A DNA stretch of 64,000 bases from Meconema thalassinum (lineage: Eukaryota; Arthropoda; Insecta; Orthoptera; Tettigoniidae), in contig CAMPQE020000053.1 of NCBI GenBank assembly GCA_946902985.2, forward strand, positions 62,001-126,000. Reading direction: 5' to 3'. Below, in pieces: positions 1 to 12,871 of this stretch (positions within the stretch are counted from its first letter, which is position 1; every line of letters starts with the position of its first letter). Under the pieces are notes generated by a model, which was given only the letters and a program-made list of their open reading frames with translations, was not told the origin of the DNA and did not search any database. Made by a program: the position numbers and the translations under genes.

Positions 1-3000
1 AAAATTGATTTACCCCATTTTTCTGGAGATGAATCCACTTGGGATTCTTTCTATGAATTATTTTGCTCCCTTGTTCATGACAATGAAGACATTCAAGTCA
101 TTTACAAGTTTCATTACTTGAGATCTATCCTTCGAGGTCAAGCTTTGCAGTTAGTTGAAGCACTTCCTCTGCGTGCCGAAAATTACCCCATTGCCTTTAA
201 CTTATTAAAAGAAAGATATGGAAATTCACGTTTACGTATTCAACGCCATATTAAGGCTCTATTTAACCTACCTGCGTCACAGCACAATGACGTCACTAGT
301 TTGCGTACTTTAATTGACACTACCCAACTCCACGTTAAAGCTTTGTCCCAATTAGAACAGCCTACTGAACATTGGGATACTTTCCTAATACATTTAGTAG
401 TTTCTAATGTTGATGCTGCTACCCTCAAAGCTTGGGAAATTGAACTTTCTAAGGAAGACGACTACTCTTACGAGCATTTAGTCACTTTCATAAACGCTAG
501 ATGCCAACTTTTAACCGCGCTAGCTAATCAGAGCGAACCTTCATCTCCTAGTTCCAAATTCGAATTAATGTCCATCAAACCCAAAAGCGAACGCTCAGCG
601 TCTAATACCCAAAAACCAGGGTCCAGCTCATCCAAATTCAAATCAAACACTACTGGTTACCCAACTAGGTCTAGTGAACGTCGTGTTGCTAGCTCTATTG
701 TTTTAAACACGCAAGGTGAACCTCGCAAAAGTTTAAACGAACCGGTAAAGTGCATACTTTGTAAAGATCCCCATGCCCTATACCTCTGCAAATCCTTTAA
801 AGAAATGTCAGTCGATGACAGACGAAAATTAGTCGCTCAAAACAAACATTGTTTCAACTGCCTAGCGCCCACGCATTCTGCTTCTAACTGTAAGTCCACA
901 AGACTTTGCTACCATTGTGAAAAGGCTCATCATACTCTGCTACATCGTCATGATCAGGCAAGGTCATCGACAGCATCTACTTCGCCGAAAAATGATAGTG
1001 TTAACAGTTCTAATGCTTCATCATACATTCAAAATGCTAAGTCCATTCGCAGTGCTCAAGTATTGTTGTCTACTGTTCAAATTGACGTTCAGGATAACTT
1101 TGGCAACTGGGTCCGTGCACGCGGTCTTCTAGACTCAGCGGCAACTCATGATTTTGTATCTAATTCTCTGATTAGAAAACTAGGCCTACCCGTAAACCCC
1201 ACTTCTATCAATGTGTCAGGCATCAACAGCTCAAAATCGCAAGCTTTACAATTTTCAAAACTAACCATAAGAGATACTTGTCATAGAAACAACTTTCTTA
1301 AACTTAATTGTCTAATTCTCAATAGCATTGGAGAAGACACTCCTAGTCATTCGGTTGATATTTCGGGGTTAAACATTCCCTCGCATTTAAGGTTAGCCGA
1401 TCCTTCGTTTAACACACAAAATCCCATTGACATACTCTTTAGTGCCAATGTCTTTTGGAACTGCCTTCGGAAACAGGTTCGCAAGCTATCCTCAAACGTG
1501 GTCGCTAGAGACACTAATTTTGGATGGATTGTCACAGGGCAACTTCCCCATTATTCACCCCAACCTGCATCGCAATGTTACTTCTCCAATACTGATCTGG
1601 AACAGTTTTGGAGGCTTGAAAATGTTGATTCTCCTAATGTAACTTCTTCAGAAAATGAATTCTGTGAGCAACTTTTTTTGAACACGACCACTCGTTCTTA
1701 TGATGGCCGGTTCGTTGTTCAAATGCCAAGATTACACAATCCCCCCAAACTTATTAACTCTCAGCCTAAAGCTCGAAAAGCTCTCTTTGCTATCGAGAGC
1801 AAATTCAAAAAGGAACCCCTCGTCAAAAAGCAGTACACTGAGTTCATGGATGAGTATGAAAGCTTAGATCATATGGAGGTTGTTAACAAATCCGATGATG
1901 AATTGCACCCCCCAATCGAAACGGTTTATTTAAATCATCATCCTGTGTGGAAAAACCCTTTTGTAAAAGATAAAATCCGAGTTGTTTTCAATGGTTCATC
2001 ACCCGACGTTAACGGCAACAGCCTTAATGACACTCTTTATTCTGGTCCTGCTATTCAATCAGATTTATCTGCTATACTTTTAAACTTTCGATTATTTCCC
2101 ATAGCTGTCATAGCCGATATAAAACAGATGTACCGTCAAGTGTTAATTCAACCAGAACAACGAGATCTTCAAAGAATCTTGTGGCGTGATGAAATCAATA
2201 AGCCCATTAAGGTATTTCGCTTGAAAACGGTTACCTATGGCTTAAAACCCTCTGCTTTCCTTGCTATCCGATCCCTACACTTGCTTGCCTCACAAGATGG
2301 TCATTTATTTAACCCCAAAGCCTCTGAAGCACTAACTACGTCATTCTATGTTGACGATTACTTGCAGTCCTTCTCTACTTTGGAAGAAGCTTCTTTTGTG
2401 TCTTTAGAACTTCAAGCATTACTAAGGAATGGAGGTTTCCCACTTCATAAGTGGAACTCCAACTCCCCTGAGTTTCTCGCCCAATTTCCCATCGAAGACG
2501 TAGATCCCTCTTCTGTCGAAATTTGTGGAAACTCCGAATCTATAAAAACTCTAGGAGTTCACTGGTGCACTAGCACTGACACTCTTATCTATAAAGTTAC
2601 GCTCGCAGAAGAGCTTCCTAATACAAAAAGACAAATCCTCTCTGAAATTGCAAAAATTTTTGATCCGCTTCAATTTCTTGCCCCAGTTATCGTTATAGCC
2701 AAACTCTTCATGCAAGAGCTGTGGTCACTTAAATGTGAATGGGATGACGCTGTCCCTCTTTCTTTTCTTAATCGTTGGCTCTCGTTTCGCAGCAATTTGT
2801 TGGATCTTTCCCTTATTGAAATTCCCAGGAATTTAATCAGCTCTCATTCTAATGCATCTTTTTTCCTTCACGTGTTCGCGGACAGTTCCGAAAAAGCTTA
2901 TGGTTGCTGTGCATATTTAGTTTATCACGATTCACTTTATGGATCTCCAGTTTCTAACCTTGTTTGTGCCAAATCGAAGGTCGCTCCTCTTAAAACTATC

Positions 3001-4791
3001 ACTTTACCTAGGCTCGAACTGTGCGCTGCACTCATGGCTGCAGAACTTGTCAAGAAATTACGGGAAGTATTTAAGGTCGAATTCTCGCAAATCTATCTCT
3101 GGAGCGATTCTATGATCGCCCTTTCTTGGATCGCCAAAAACCCCTCTCATTGGCAAACTTTTGTCGCAAACAGGGTTTCCAAAATTCAAACTCTTTCTTC
3201 TGGATGTCAATGGAGGCATGTTCCCAGTGCTGATAATCCAGCTGATATCATCTCTCGTGGTTGTTTACCCTCTCAATTGGCAGCTTCCCAATTGTACTGG
3301 CATGGGCCCTCGTGGTTAATCGACGAATCTTCCTCATGGCCTTCTAAACCCCCAGCTACAAACTCCAACTTGCCTGACGCTAAAGTACCTCTACCCATTG
3401 CTTCGTGTCTTGTTTCCAACGCATCTCATCCTTTGTTGTCACGCTATTCTTCCTTCCATAAATTACTACGGATTGCTGCCTATCTTCTTAGATGGAAATA
3501 TCTTGTGGTTGACCAACCTCTTTTCCCTAAACCACACCTTACCAATCATGAATTGAATCTCGCTACCATTAAGATTTTACAACTGACACAGCAAGAAGCC
3601 TTTTCTTCTGAGTTGTCTTTGCTTTCTTCTAAAAGAGATCTTCCCAAATCCAGTCGTCTTCGTGCTTTAGCCCCGTTTCTTGATGACCATGGGTTACTCA
3701 GGGTAGGTGGAAGGCTCTCGCAATCTTTACTCTCTGAGGACAAAAAGCATCCCGTTATTTTGCCTTCCAAACATCACGTTACTTCTTTAATTATACGTGA
3801 CTTTCATTACCGTAATCTTCATGTTGGTACACGTACTCTGCTCTGCCTCTTAAGAGAAAAGTACTGGATTATAAATGGAATTCATGAAGTTTCTTCTGTA
3901 ATTCATAAGTGCATTCCTTGTTTCAAAGCGAAACCTAAAATCAATACTCAATTAATGAGCGATCTGCCCTCTTTTCATTCTTCTCCTATACGCCCATTTG
4001 CTTTAACTGGCGTGGACTATATGGGTCCGTTCCAATATCAACGAAACTCTCCTGAAGCTAAACGCAAATTGTTTGGTAAGCTTTATGTTTCTATCTTTGT
4101 TTGCATGGTTACCGGCGCAATCCACTTGGAACTAGTAACGAATGCTTCTACTTCTTATTTTTTATCAGCTGTCTCTCGTTTCACCGCTAGGCGTGGTGTT
4201 CCTTCTGAGATGTTCTCTGATAACGCTTCCACCTTTCAGGGCGCAGCCTCCCTGTGGAAGAAAGCTCTCACTTCCTCTCCTGCCATGGAACAAATCTCTA
4301 ATTTTTCTTATTCAAAAGGTTTCAAATGGCGCTTTATACCTCCTTACGCTCCGCATCATGGTGGTAGGTGGGAATCTTGCGTAAAGCTCACTAAACGTCA
4401 TTTGAGAAAAGTCTTAGGTAATCGAATTCTGACTTACGAAGAATTCAATTCTCTGTCTGTTCTGATTGAAGGTGTTGTTAACTCTCGCCCTTTAACTCCA
4501 CTTTCCAATGACCCTGATGACCTACTTCCACTCACCCCTGGTCACTTCCTTATCGGCACTTCTCTTTATGCCCCTCATCCTCTTCCTAATTCTTACAGGG
4601 ATTCTAATCTACCTATCGCTTGGCGGAAACTTGAAGCCCTCCGTAATTCTTTTTGGAAAAGGTGGAACTTGGAATATTTAACTTCCTTGCAACGGAGGCA
4701 GAAGTGGTTTCTTTCCAGTCCCGACATTAAAGTAGGGGACTTGGTCTTGGTTAGGGATATTTCACCCCCCCCTAGTATGGATTTCTGGTAG
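1..4791 (+). pseudogene. BEL/Pao retrotransposon gag-pol polyprotein (BEL-1), 5'-incomplete
   Basis: The frame is open from the first base, so gag starts before the window. In order (codons counted from base 1): BEL gag domain (DUF1759 type) at about 1-150; cysteine/histidine knuckles at about 251-310; aspartic protease with DSA in place of the usual DSG near 378; reverse transcriptase with YVDD at 783-786; RNase H with FADSSEK near 959; and an integrase with an H/C zinc region near 1268 and a catalytic triad D1339, D1407, E1458. The protein would make the virus-like particle, copy the RNA and integrate the DNA. The frame ends at a TAG just after an eight-C run (about 4763-4770), and the family-typical C-terminus continues in another frame, so this copy is shifted by one base (or the assembly miscounts the run). 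Family assignment is firm; activity is doubtful. Confidence 0.93.
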
Positions 4792-4919
4792 GGTGACCGA
4801 ATGTTACCCTGGAAGAGATGGGAGAGTCAGGGTGGCCAGAATCTTGACCACAAATGGACCGATCACAAGACCACTGTCTTTGATCGCTCCGCTTCCATTA
4901 AATGTGTAACTGCTTATTT
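4764..4919 (+). pseudogene. Out-of-frame C-terminus of BEL-1 pol
   Basis: About 50 codons in the next reading frame, from the eight-C run to a TAA at 4917-4919, have the character of the conserved BEL pol C-terminus (hydrophobic GRV, a basic RVRV stretch, then RPLSLI and a proline/leucine end). The tail ends 29 bases before the LTR, as expected. It is therefore the displaced end of the same polyprotein and not a separate gene. Confidence 0.75.
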
Positions 4920-4948
4920 GCTCTCTGTTGGTGTTTGTCCCCCCAGTA

Positions 4949-7836
4949 TGGTGTATTCTTTGAATACACGGTACGAGAGATATAATGTCTATTGCTCTTT
5001 GCATGTTCATTTCTTCCTTCCTCTTTGCCAAACACCAACAGTGATCATCTGTTTTCTCCTTGTTGGGTATATCTCTTATGTCTTCATAAGTATGTTTCAG
5101 ATATATAACTTCTGTGATCCACCTAGCGTCATCTAGTAGCAAACCTCTGAAGCTACTCAATTCCTCATCGTGCAAGAGGACTTACTTATCCATTTGGCTA
5201 CCAGATCTCGTTACCATCGTCAGCTATTTTCTCCTTGAGCAAGAGGACTACGTCTACTGTTTCACTCACCATGCTGCGCTAATATCGCCTACTATCAACT
5301 CTTAGAAGACCATCCATCAAGAAGAAAATTATTTTTTGCTAAGTTGGTTATGCTGATATGTATACCTTTTGTTTCCTACCCCCACTCTCTCCCCTTCCTA
5401 GGACCTTCCGTGCTTCGTTGAGCTGCTCTCACTTCTTAGTCGGAAGTCGTAGTAATCAGTTAAGGCTCAACCAGAGCCAGCCTCCTGACCTAACGAGGCA
5501 TTTTTTAAATTCCACGCCATGTTGGAACTTTAAGCATCAGTGAGGAACTTCACCTTCGCCATGCAACAAAGATAAGTACCTGCTTCAAGTTTTAACCTCA
5601 TCTTCATGGTTTTAACTTCCAAGTGCTTTTAATTATAGGCAGTGTGAAATTATTTACTTTTGGGGCAATAATCATTCTTCGTGGGGTTTGCCATGTTGAG
5701 CTTTTACTTTGTATAAGCCAACCTTACTATAAAAGAGCTTTTCTTAAGCGATTCAAACGAGAAATCCTCTCGCTACGTGGGATATTATCTAATACCCGCT
5801 GCCTATAATTATAAAACTATTTCCTCCGTTGGATTTTCTCAACCCCATTTTCTGCTAAGGTCGTTCTGGAACCTTCTAGACCTTGTTCTCCATCTGCGAG
5901 TCTTGTCGTCGAGTATTGTTCACGCACTGTGAAAATGCTAGTTAAAATGAGGAATCTTCCTTATAAATTTTTGCAATAGCTAACTTTCTTCCACCGCTGG
6001 AACCTCTGGAAAATTCTATGGCGCATTTATTTGTAAATTACAACTTTTTCAAGAAATAGACTCTCATCTATATAGTGCAATCAGTTCTTTCCATAATTGC
6101 AATAACTTTCTTTTTCATGAACTTTAGTGTTTCTATAGTGAACTTTGAATCCATCTTCATAGACTACAGTGATAAACAGTGCTTTCTCCACGTTTCTACC
6201 GCGTCGCGATCGTCCGGTTATATTAAATACGGCCATGAACATTGATCCTATATCCCAATGATCTTTCATTAACCTTCTACTAACAACCATTATTTATAAA
6301 ATTGAAACTTCTCTATAAGGTGTCACTCACGAGGTGCCCTTCCAACTTTGCTAGTTTAACATTAAGTAAATTCTGCATAATTGCTTGTGTGATACAAGTT
6401 TTAAATTCACGTTGTTCCTTTCCCATAATCAGGGAAAACAATTCTCTAAACTCTTGAGCGAGTCATGTTCAGGTTTCACGAAATGGAAACTGCCCCATTT
6501 TTCTCGTGATTCCTAATTAAACATAGGAAGTCTAGAAACTTCCTTTTCACTTTCTCCAGGTTTCACCGTAAGTGACCTGCCCTTTTTGTATAATTCTCAT
6601 ATATTAATTCTGTATAAATATAAGAAGTTGTAGGAACTTCTATTTTATTTTTCACGTTGTTATTATTGTTATTTTCAAAGTTGTCACTTTCTCTAGAATA
6701 TTCTCTCCAGAATTTCTTAAGGTGCACTTTTTGTACTTCAATTCACGTTCAAGCTTTAATTATTTTATTGCTCATTTGTTTAAATCTTATAAAGATTTTA
6801 GAAACATGTAAGGCTTGAAACCTTGTAAATTGTCAATTGTCTGGAGCAACCGTTTAATGTTGTGAGGTCTGCGACCCTATTTGTTAAAAAGTTCAAATGA
6901 ACCATATTTATTAAAATTATATTGCATAATTGTTAATTTCCTCAAACTTTTTCTAATTGTAAAATAAACAAATCTTTTCCCTTTGCTTTTTCATTTTCGA
7001 ATATAACGTTTAGGCAAAATCCTGTCTTCCTTGACTCTCCTCACTCAATGATATCAAAATCATTAATAGAGCTTTCACTATTTGTTGCATTTGAGCAAGA
7101 ACTCTTAATTTTCACCTTACTAAAGTTCTTCTTAGCGATAATAGCTAATTCTAATTGGCCAGTAAGGCAAGTAAAGTTCGCTAAGCCAACTACCTGCTTG
7201 TGGAGACCCTCTCCGAAAACTTACGGTCAGTTTTCTAAAAAATAAGTGTTTCTTTTTGTCTAAACTTTTAGCCGGCTCCTCGCTGAGTAAAAGCTTAGCC
7301 ATTGTCCAATGCAACCATTGGTTCATTTACCAAGATTACCCAATAAGGCATAATCTTTTATCATATTCCTGCTTAGAGACACTTGGTCGCCCTTACAGGA
7401 ACTCCATAATTTTGGAAATTGAAAATACCAAGCTTGAGTTAAATCATTGGCATTCTTCGAATTACTTTGTAAAACCTAATTTCCTTGAGAAAACATACAG
7501 TAAATTTGTTCCTCTAAGTCTTGCCAGACCATCACCCTTCCCCATAGTACTTTTATACATGCTCGGGAGGAAATGTACTAAAGCCTCTCTCTTGCAAACC
7601 ACCCAAGTCCTAGCTGCGGTTCCCGTTAGCCTCGACCAAGCTCGTACCTACTTTAGGTATCCGAGAGTTAATTTCCATTGGCAACTTCTTCTAAGTGTAT
7701 TTAAACCTCAACTTATTAATCTTGTGGGACTCTCCTCCTATTTTTCTATCCTTCTTTTCCAAATCCCAAATCTACTTCCTTCTCTTAATCATCTTCCCTT
7801 GGTGGGTGGGTTATTCCCTAGCCTATAATCTACCCA
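4949..7836 (+). mobile_element. 3' LTR of BEL-1 (2.9 kb)
   Basis: It begins TGGTGTATTC and ends CTACCCA (TG...CA). Both ends and much of the interior match, in reverse orientation, the LTRs of BEL-2 (26897-29877 and 33726-36756), for instance the start at 4949 and the motif ending AATCTACCCA at 7836. The copies are related but clearly diverged, so BEL-1 and BEL-2 are sister subfamilies. Short open frames inside (for example 7256-7828) fall in LTR sequence and show no protein family. The 5' LTR and the target duplication lie outside the window. About 2.9 kb is long for a BEL LTR. Confidence 0.85.
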
Positions 7837-8830
7837 CAGTTTATCAAATTTTGATAGCAAGGCATTCACCACGTGGGTTTCATACCACTGTTCCAAATTA
7901 TGGGCTATGAATAGCTCTTGCATTTTACTGCAAATATAAAATGTCTCTTTATGCTCTACGTCCTTCTTTTTATATATGAAATCGCACACCAGTTCTGTAT
8001 TCACCTTTAAAGCCGTATGCAAGCTTTGCGCTGTACAAATTTCAATTTTAAAAATTTCAAAACAAGATTCTAAAAATTATTTGGGAATCAAACTTTTTCT
8101 AACATTGACTACGCGGCCAGAGCACACACGTGATTTGAAACAAGATTCAAGGGGCTCCCAAGTTAACGTATCCGCAGCAGTAAAAGACATTATTTAGAAA
8201 GAACACTCTCACCTGAGTTTTCAGCTGTTGACTGCTTGACAATGGTCCCAAACACACACGTTCCTGGTTATTAACAGAGGTCAAGCGTTTTCCAACACTC
8301 TAAAAAGAAATTAAATAAACCACCATAAGTATATCCATTCCATATAGTTTATGCATTTCATAAACAAAACAAAATCAAACAGGTTATATATAAAAAAACA
8401 AATCTCACCTTGACGTGTAATGCTTTGCCTTATTCCCGTCTCGTGGGCTAGTGTGGAAATGGTTTCCTTTTCTAGCTGTCTGTCTTTCTCTTTCTTTAAT
8501 ATATTTCCCACAGACACACGACAGGTAGGCTATACACGTTATCTGCAAACAAATAAACAAATAAAATCATTAATTACCTAATCAATAAATAATTGCATGT
8601 ATTTATATAAAAATCAATAAATATATAAATAAATAAATATATACCTACCCCACAACAAGGTTAAGTATTTTCCACCAACACCAAAACTGTTAAACAAGAC
8701 CAGGGGTTTCATGGAACGCAATGTGTTCAAAGGTAGTCACTTAAGTGAGTGTGGAAATGATAACGACATGTCTTTATAGATGTTACGTTGCATGCATAAT
8801 CTTTTTTTTCCCACGCTTTGAACGTTCTCT
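7837..8830. other. Non-coding flank of BEL-1, no gene seen
   Basis: No coherent coding frame, RNA gene or recognised element. It contains an AT-rich AATA-type stretch at about 8570-8650. The sequence just after the LTR (7837 onward) should be the original insertion site of BEL-1. Confidence 0.5.
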
Positions 8831-9052
8831 TATCGCGCACGTGGACAGCTAACGTCCAAGGTGAACACCTGTGGTAGATCAAATTTCACGTCAACTTGCA
8901 TTTTGTCACGTACGAAGCAAAACAGGATGTAACTTGTTAACATTTATCGCGCACGTGGACAGCTAACGTCCCAGGGGAACACCTGCGGTAGATCAAATTT
9001 CACATGAACTTGCATTTTGTCACGAACGAAGCGAGACAGGATGTAACTTGTT
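8831..9052. repeat. Two-copy tandem repeat, 114-bp unit
   Basis: The motif TATCGCGCACGTGGACAGCT starts at 8831 and again at 8945. The two units stay aligned to the shared CAGGATGTAACTTG near 9050 with a handful of substitutions. There is no coding potential. The units contain CACGTG and GTCACG motifs, but no function can be assigned. Confidence 0.85.
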
Positions 9053-9559
9053 TAGCCTACATGTGGTTTCACACATGTTCACATGCATTTCGCACTTCCC
9101 TGCCACCACGATGGTCAGATTATTTCACCTTCAAGCGTCATTGTCATTTTTCCATTGCACCTGTTGTCAAGTCAGATTAGCGCATTCCAATAAGCTCAAA
9201 TGACATTCGACTCCTGCTAATCTGTTCCTCTGCAAGTTTGTTTTCTGTACTCGCTTCGATCAACATAGAACCAAGTTCTCATTATCGTTTACACGTTAAA
9301 GATCCCCTTCGGGGGTAAAGTATCAGAAAAAGCGCATCCTCGCTCTGTCATAAACCGACCCGTCGAAATATCGATTGATCTATTGAACACAGCCACCGTG
9401 GTTAGCGACAGGTTCGTTGAAACACACACACACCCAGCAGTATCGTCTCTCTCAACCACCACGCTTCATGGACAATATAAACAGGTAAAGAAAAAGTAAA
9501 GTTTTTTCAACATGTATGGCATTAGGCCCTTTGTGAATTTTTTTTGGAAAACATATCTA
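9053..9559. other. Non-coding stretch, nothing recognised
   Basis: No open frame with family similarity and no clear repeat structure. A short AC run at about 9424-9435 is the only simple sequence. Confidence 0.4.
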
Positions 9560-10210
9560 CCACATTTGAAAGGGGGCGTTAGCCTGAGAGCTAGGACACC
9601 TCGTACACGTCTCTAGCGTTATTGGTTCGCGAGATATAACAAAAAGTCTAAAATCACGGTTTTGCTCCCAAAAAACATGTTCTCAACATTTCACCTTTTC
9701 GGCACCGACATTCCCGTAAAGAGCACAACGAGACGAAAAAAACGAATCCAAGCACGCCCTCATAGCATGGCTGATTCCATTCCAAGGTCGCAGGGGCTCA
9801 CAACTTGTTTTTTAAGCAGCTTTCCCCTTACCACACTACTACGTCAGGTTTTCATCCTAGAGACTTGAAATTTATTTTGGGGGTAGAGGGGGTTGGGATC
9901 ATTGATTTATATCAAACAAACTTTTTTGTAAACTTCCTTGTTTCCAAAATATAGGATATTCAAAATTCGAGTGTTTTCAAAAAAATATAAAAAATAAAAA
10001 AGTTTTATTACAGAAAATAAAGGTCATAAAGACCATTCGTTTGAGTCATGGCACAACGTTCTATCATGTTTGGTTTTCAAACTATCGCCTATTTTCCAAA
10101 ACAATTTTTTTTTTCAAAAGTATAACGAGTGGTCCATAGGAAAGAGGACGTCAGCTCGAGTCCAACGACACCTCATTTGTCAAAATCAGACCATGCGTTC
10201 AAGAGATATT
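9560..10210 (-). repeat. Dispersed 'ATCTCGTGAACCAATAA' repeat family, inverted copy
   Basis: Read on the minus strand, 9560-9650 contains a near match to the units at 17131-17567: the ATATCTCG-GAACCAATAA motif, then GCTAGAGAC, then GGTGTCCTAG, then a C-rich run. A second, weaker unit ends near 10200. The orientation is opposite to the array at 16791-17567. It is non-coding; the ORF at 9662-9868 runs over the repeat and has no family. Confidence 0.6.
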
Positions 10211-10737
10211 TAACATGGCTGAGGCTTAGTAGTAACGGCATGTATGTTCTTAAGTGAGTTGGAAGCGCCACCATCCCCCTGCTCCTCACATAACCATAAA
10301 ACACAGCTTCCGGAGAAGCCTTATACATTCCCAAGCCCAACACAAGCCGCGGCCAGCCGTCAAGAACAATTATTGTTTGTTACCGACATAAGACGCACTT
10401 ATTCAGCAAGCCAGGTCAGGGGTAGCTATCATTCATACTAGGCCGCCCGCCAAATACGTCACAAGCCGACTTCCGGCAGCCATTGCAAAGTCGGAGCGAT
10501 CTTCATGGGTCCCCGCAGAAGCCGTCATTTTGTAATTCTCCCCACCTTACCGCAACTGGCCACAATACCCCGCTCCCACACGCTCAGACAACTCATGCTA
10601 CCACGCACGAGCAAGTAATGCCCACACGCCCACCCAATTACGGCAGACCTGGGCGTGACATCATTCCTCGCGCGCTATTCAAATCCGTAAATACAACAAG
10701 CGCTTTAGCAATCAGCCCCTACACTATCGCCTTATCA

Positions 10738-10835
10738 ATGAACTAATGAACGAACGAACTAATAAACCAACTAACGAATTAACTAACGAACTAACCAGTA
10801 AACAAAATAATCAAATAACACGCCAACTAACTAAC
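10738..10835. repeat. Degenerate tetranucleotide tract
   Basis: Repeated AACG, AACT and AATT words (ACTAACGA-like) run for about 95 bases. This is a decayed microsatellite. Confidence 0.7.
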
Positions 10836-12304
10836 ATACCATTCACCCAGCTAGTTAGCCCACGCGCTCGCTACAGTCCTAAAAACAACCAAGTGCAACA
10901 CCCTGTAACCCTACCCAACCCCTTATCACAATAATAACCTGGGTACACTCAACCTATATCTATACGTAAATACGAACGGCAATACACCATGTACACACAT
11001 CTTATACGATTAACTCTCACACACAGCACAATTACATCAATCCACATTATATCAGACAATGATTTTACACTGAACAAAACACGATTCGGAGTAAGAAAGA
11101 ACTCAATAGGGAAAGGAGAAAGAGAAATCAGGGTAAACACAAACACACTGTAAATTATCATTATCATTATTATGATCATTATTATTTGTATCATTAGCCA
11201 AGCGCCAACAAACACCATATACACAACCTTCCCAAATACAAGAAACATACAGAGGAAACCCACAAGCCCGATGCAACAGCAAATGGAAGACCAACCCAAC
11301 CTGCACGATAACGCCCGTTATGAAACAAAGTGCAGGAACATGCCATTCTCTCTCTAGCATCCGTTGGATGGAGAGAAAAGAGGCCAAAATACACGCACAC
11401 ATTACGGACACAGTGCGTATACGAAGCCACGACGATAAAGCACAGACATTTTACTCAGCGACCGAACCTCAAGAAACATCAAAAACATGAAGATAACCGA
11501 ACAATATGCGTACACAGTCGTGCAAATCCCGCAAACATATATACTAGTAGCCCAAGTACCGGGAACGAAGAAAGGAGAAGAAATCAAGGATGAAAATATA
11601 AGAAGATACACCAACACTAGACACAAATCATAATATGACCCGTTGACAAATTACTCATCGCCTCTACAACAGAGATGCCCCGAAAACAGGGAATACTCAT
11701 GAAGAATAATTCAGAACAACACTCATACACAAATCGCTAGCACAAATTCCACCTAACCGTAGATAAACCTCAAGAAAAGAAGATTGTTATTATGAAAAAA
11801 TATTAAAAACTCACCAACACACCACTCAGGACGCTAGCGTAACAATCAAAAATACAGCAAACGTGCAGAAGAGTCAGCGCGACAACCAGGCGTACACAAG
11901 ACGTATTATGTTACTACAATTACCCTATCGTCCATCAGCATCGATCCTACATCGTAAAACACGAGCTTGCTCACTCATACATACATTCACACAGAATTGT
12001 TACAACAAAAGAAATAATACACGGCCAAGCATTGCAAACATATACAGAACTGTTCAGATACTTACCTTTCCAGCAACGTACTCACGCCCAGCCGAAACTA
12101 ACACTATTTATATTACAGATGAAAACCAGGAAATGCAGTACACTATATGCATATGTCCACAGCCAACAGAACTTCCAGAAAAAGAAGAAAACTCAACATT
12201 ACAATATCCGGTGACTGTAGGACACTGGACATTGAACCACACACTTAACGACATTTTCTTTATTACACAAAAAAGCCACTTATGAGGCAAAACACACAAC
12301 GGTT

Positions 12305-12335
12305 AGAGATGTCATGTTTTGAAAATGACATCTCT
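12305..12335. repeat. Perfect 11-bp inverted repeat (hairpin)
   Basis: AGAGATGTCAT at 12305-12315 and ATGACATCTCT at 12325-12335 are exact reverse complements with a 9-base spacer. There is no U-tract and no adjacent gene, so nothing suggests a terminator. Confidence 0.6.
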
Positions 12336-12390
12336 CATTGCTGAAAAAGATTACCCGCCCACAGGAGGTAACTTAACATTTTCATCCTTA

Positions 12391-12540
12391 GATATAGCGT
12401 GGCCACGTATTCCATAAGCTAGACTTAATTACGGCCACATATATCGTAAGTTAGATATAGCTTGGCCAGAGTTCATAAGATTAAATGGCGCAGCGTATAA
12501 GCTTAGACATAGGACGGTTCCGTAGGTATAAGCGAAACAT
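12391..12540. repeat. Degenerate tandem repeat of about 30 bp
   Basis: Successive segments of about 30 bases share a pattern: GATATAGC or GACTTAAT, then GGCC, then CATAAG or CGTAAG and TTA. About four to five units can be read before the pattern fades near 12,540. Confidence 0.55.
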
Positions 12541-12772
12541 AGGGAAACACCATTAAATATGTCACTTTTCTGCATAGCCATCTCGTCAACACATTATAAT
12601 TGTAATTATCGCAAAGGGCCACAATATATATGTTCATCCCATACAATAAAAAGAAACATTAATGAATTCACCTCATCTCACAATCACCCCAACCTTAAAA
12701 CGTAAACCAGAAACCCACATAAATGTAAATCATAAACACACTATATTATTGCACCATTGTATTATAACCTGC

Positions 12773-12871
12773 AAATTGTTGTAAATGTACATCATGTTCT
12801 CACAATCATCCATATAATATACTAAATTATTGTAAATGTACATCTTCACCCCAAAATCATCCACACACACT
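12773..12871. repeat. Two-copy tandem repeat, 51-bp unit
   Basis: AAATTGTTGTAAATGTACATC at 12773 recurs as AAATTATTGTAAATGTACATC at 12824. Both copies continue into CACAATCATCCA or AAAATCATCCA. Confidence 0.7.

Noticed and set aside
7256..7828. 190-codon open frame
   Set aside because: It lies inside the BEL-1 LTR and is not kept in the BEL-2 LTRs.
11863..12285. 140-codon open frame as a possible gene
   Set aside because: No family resemblance, no start context, and its composition only reflects the A+C rich strand; several other frames of similar size overlap here.
12305..12335. Hairpin as a transcription terminator
   Set aside because: No gene upstream, no T-tract, and intrinsic terminators are not expected in this genome type.
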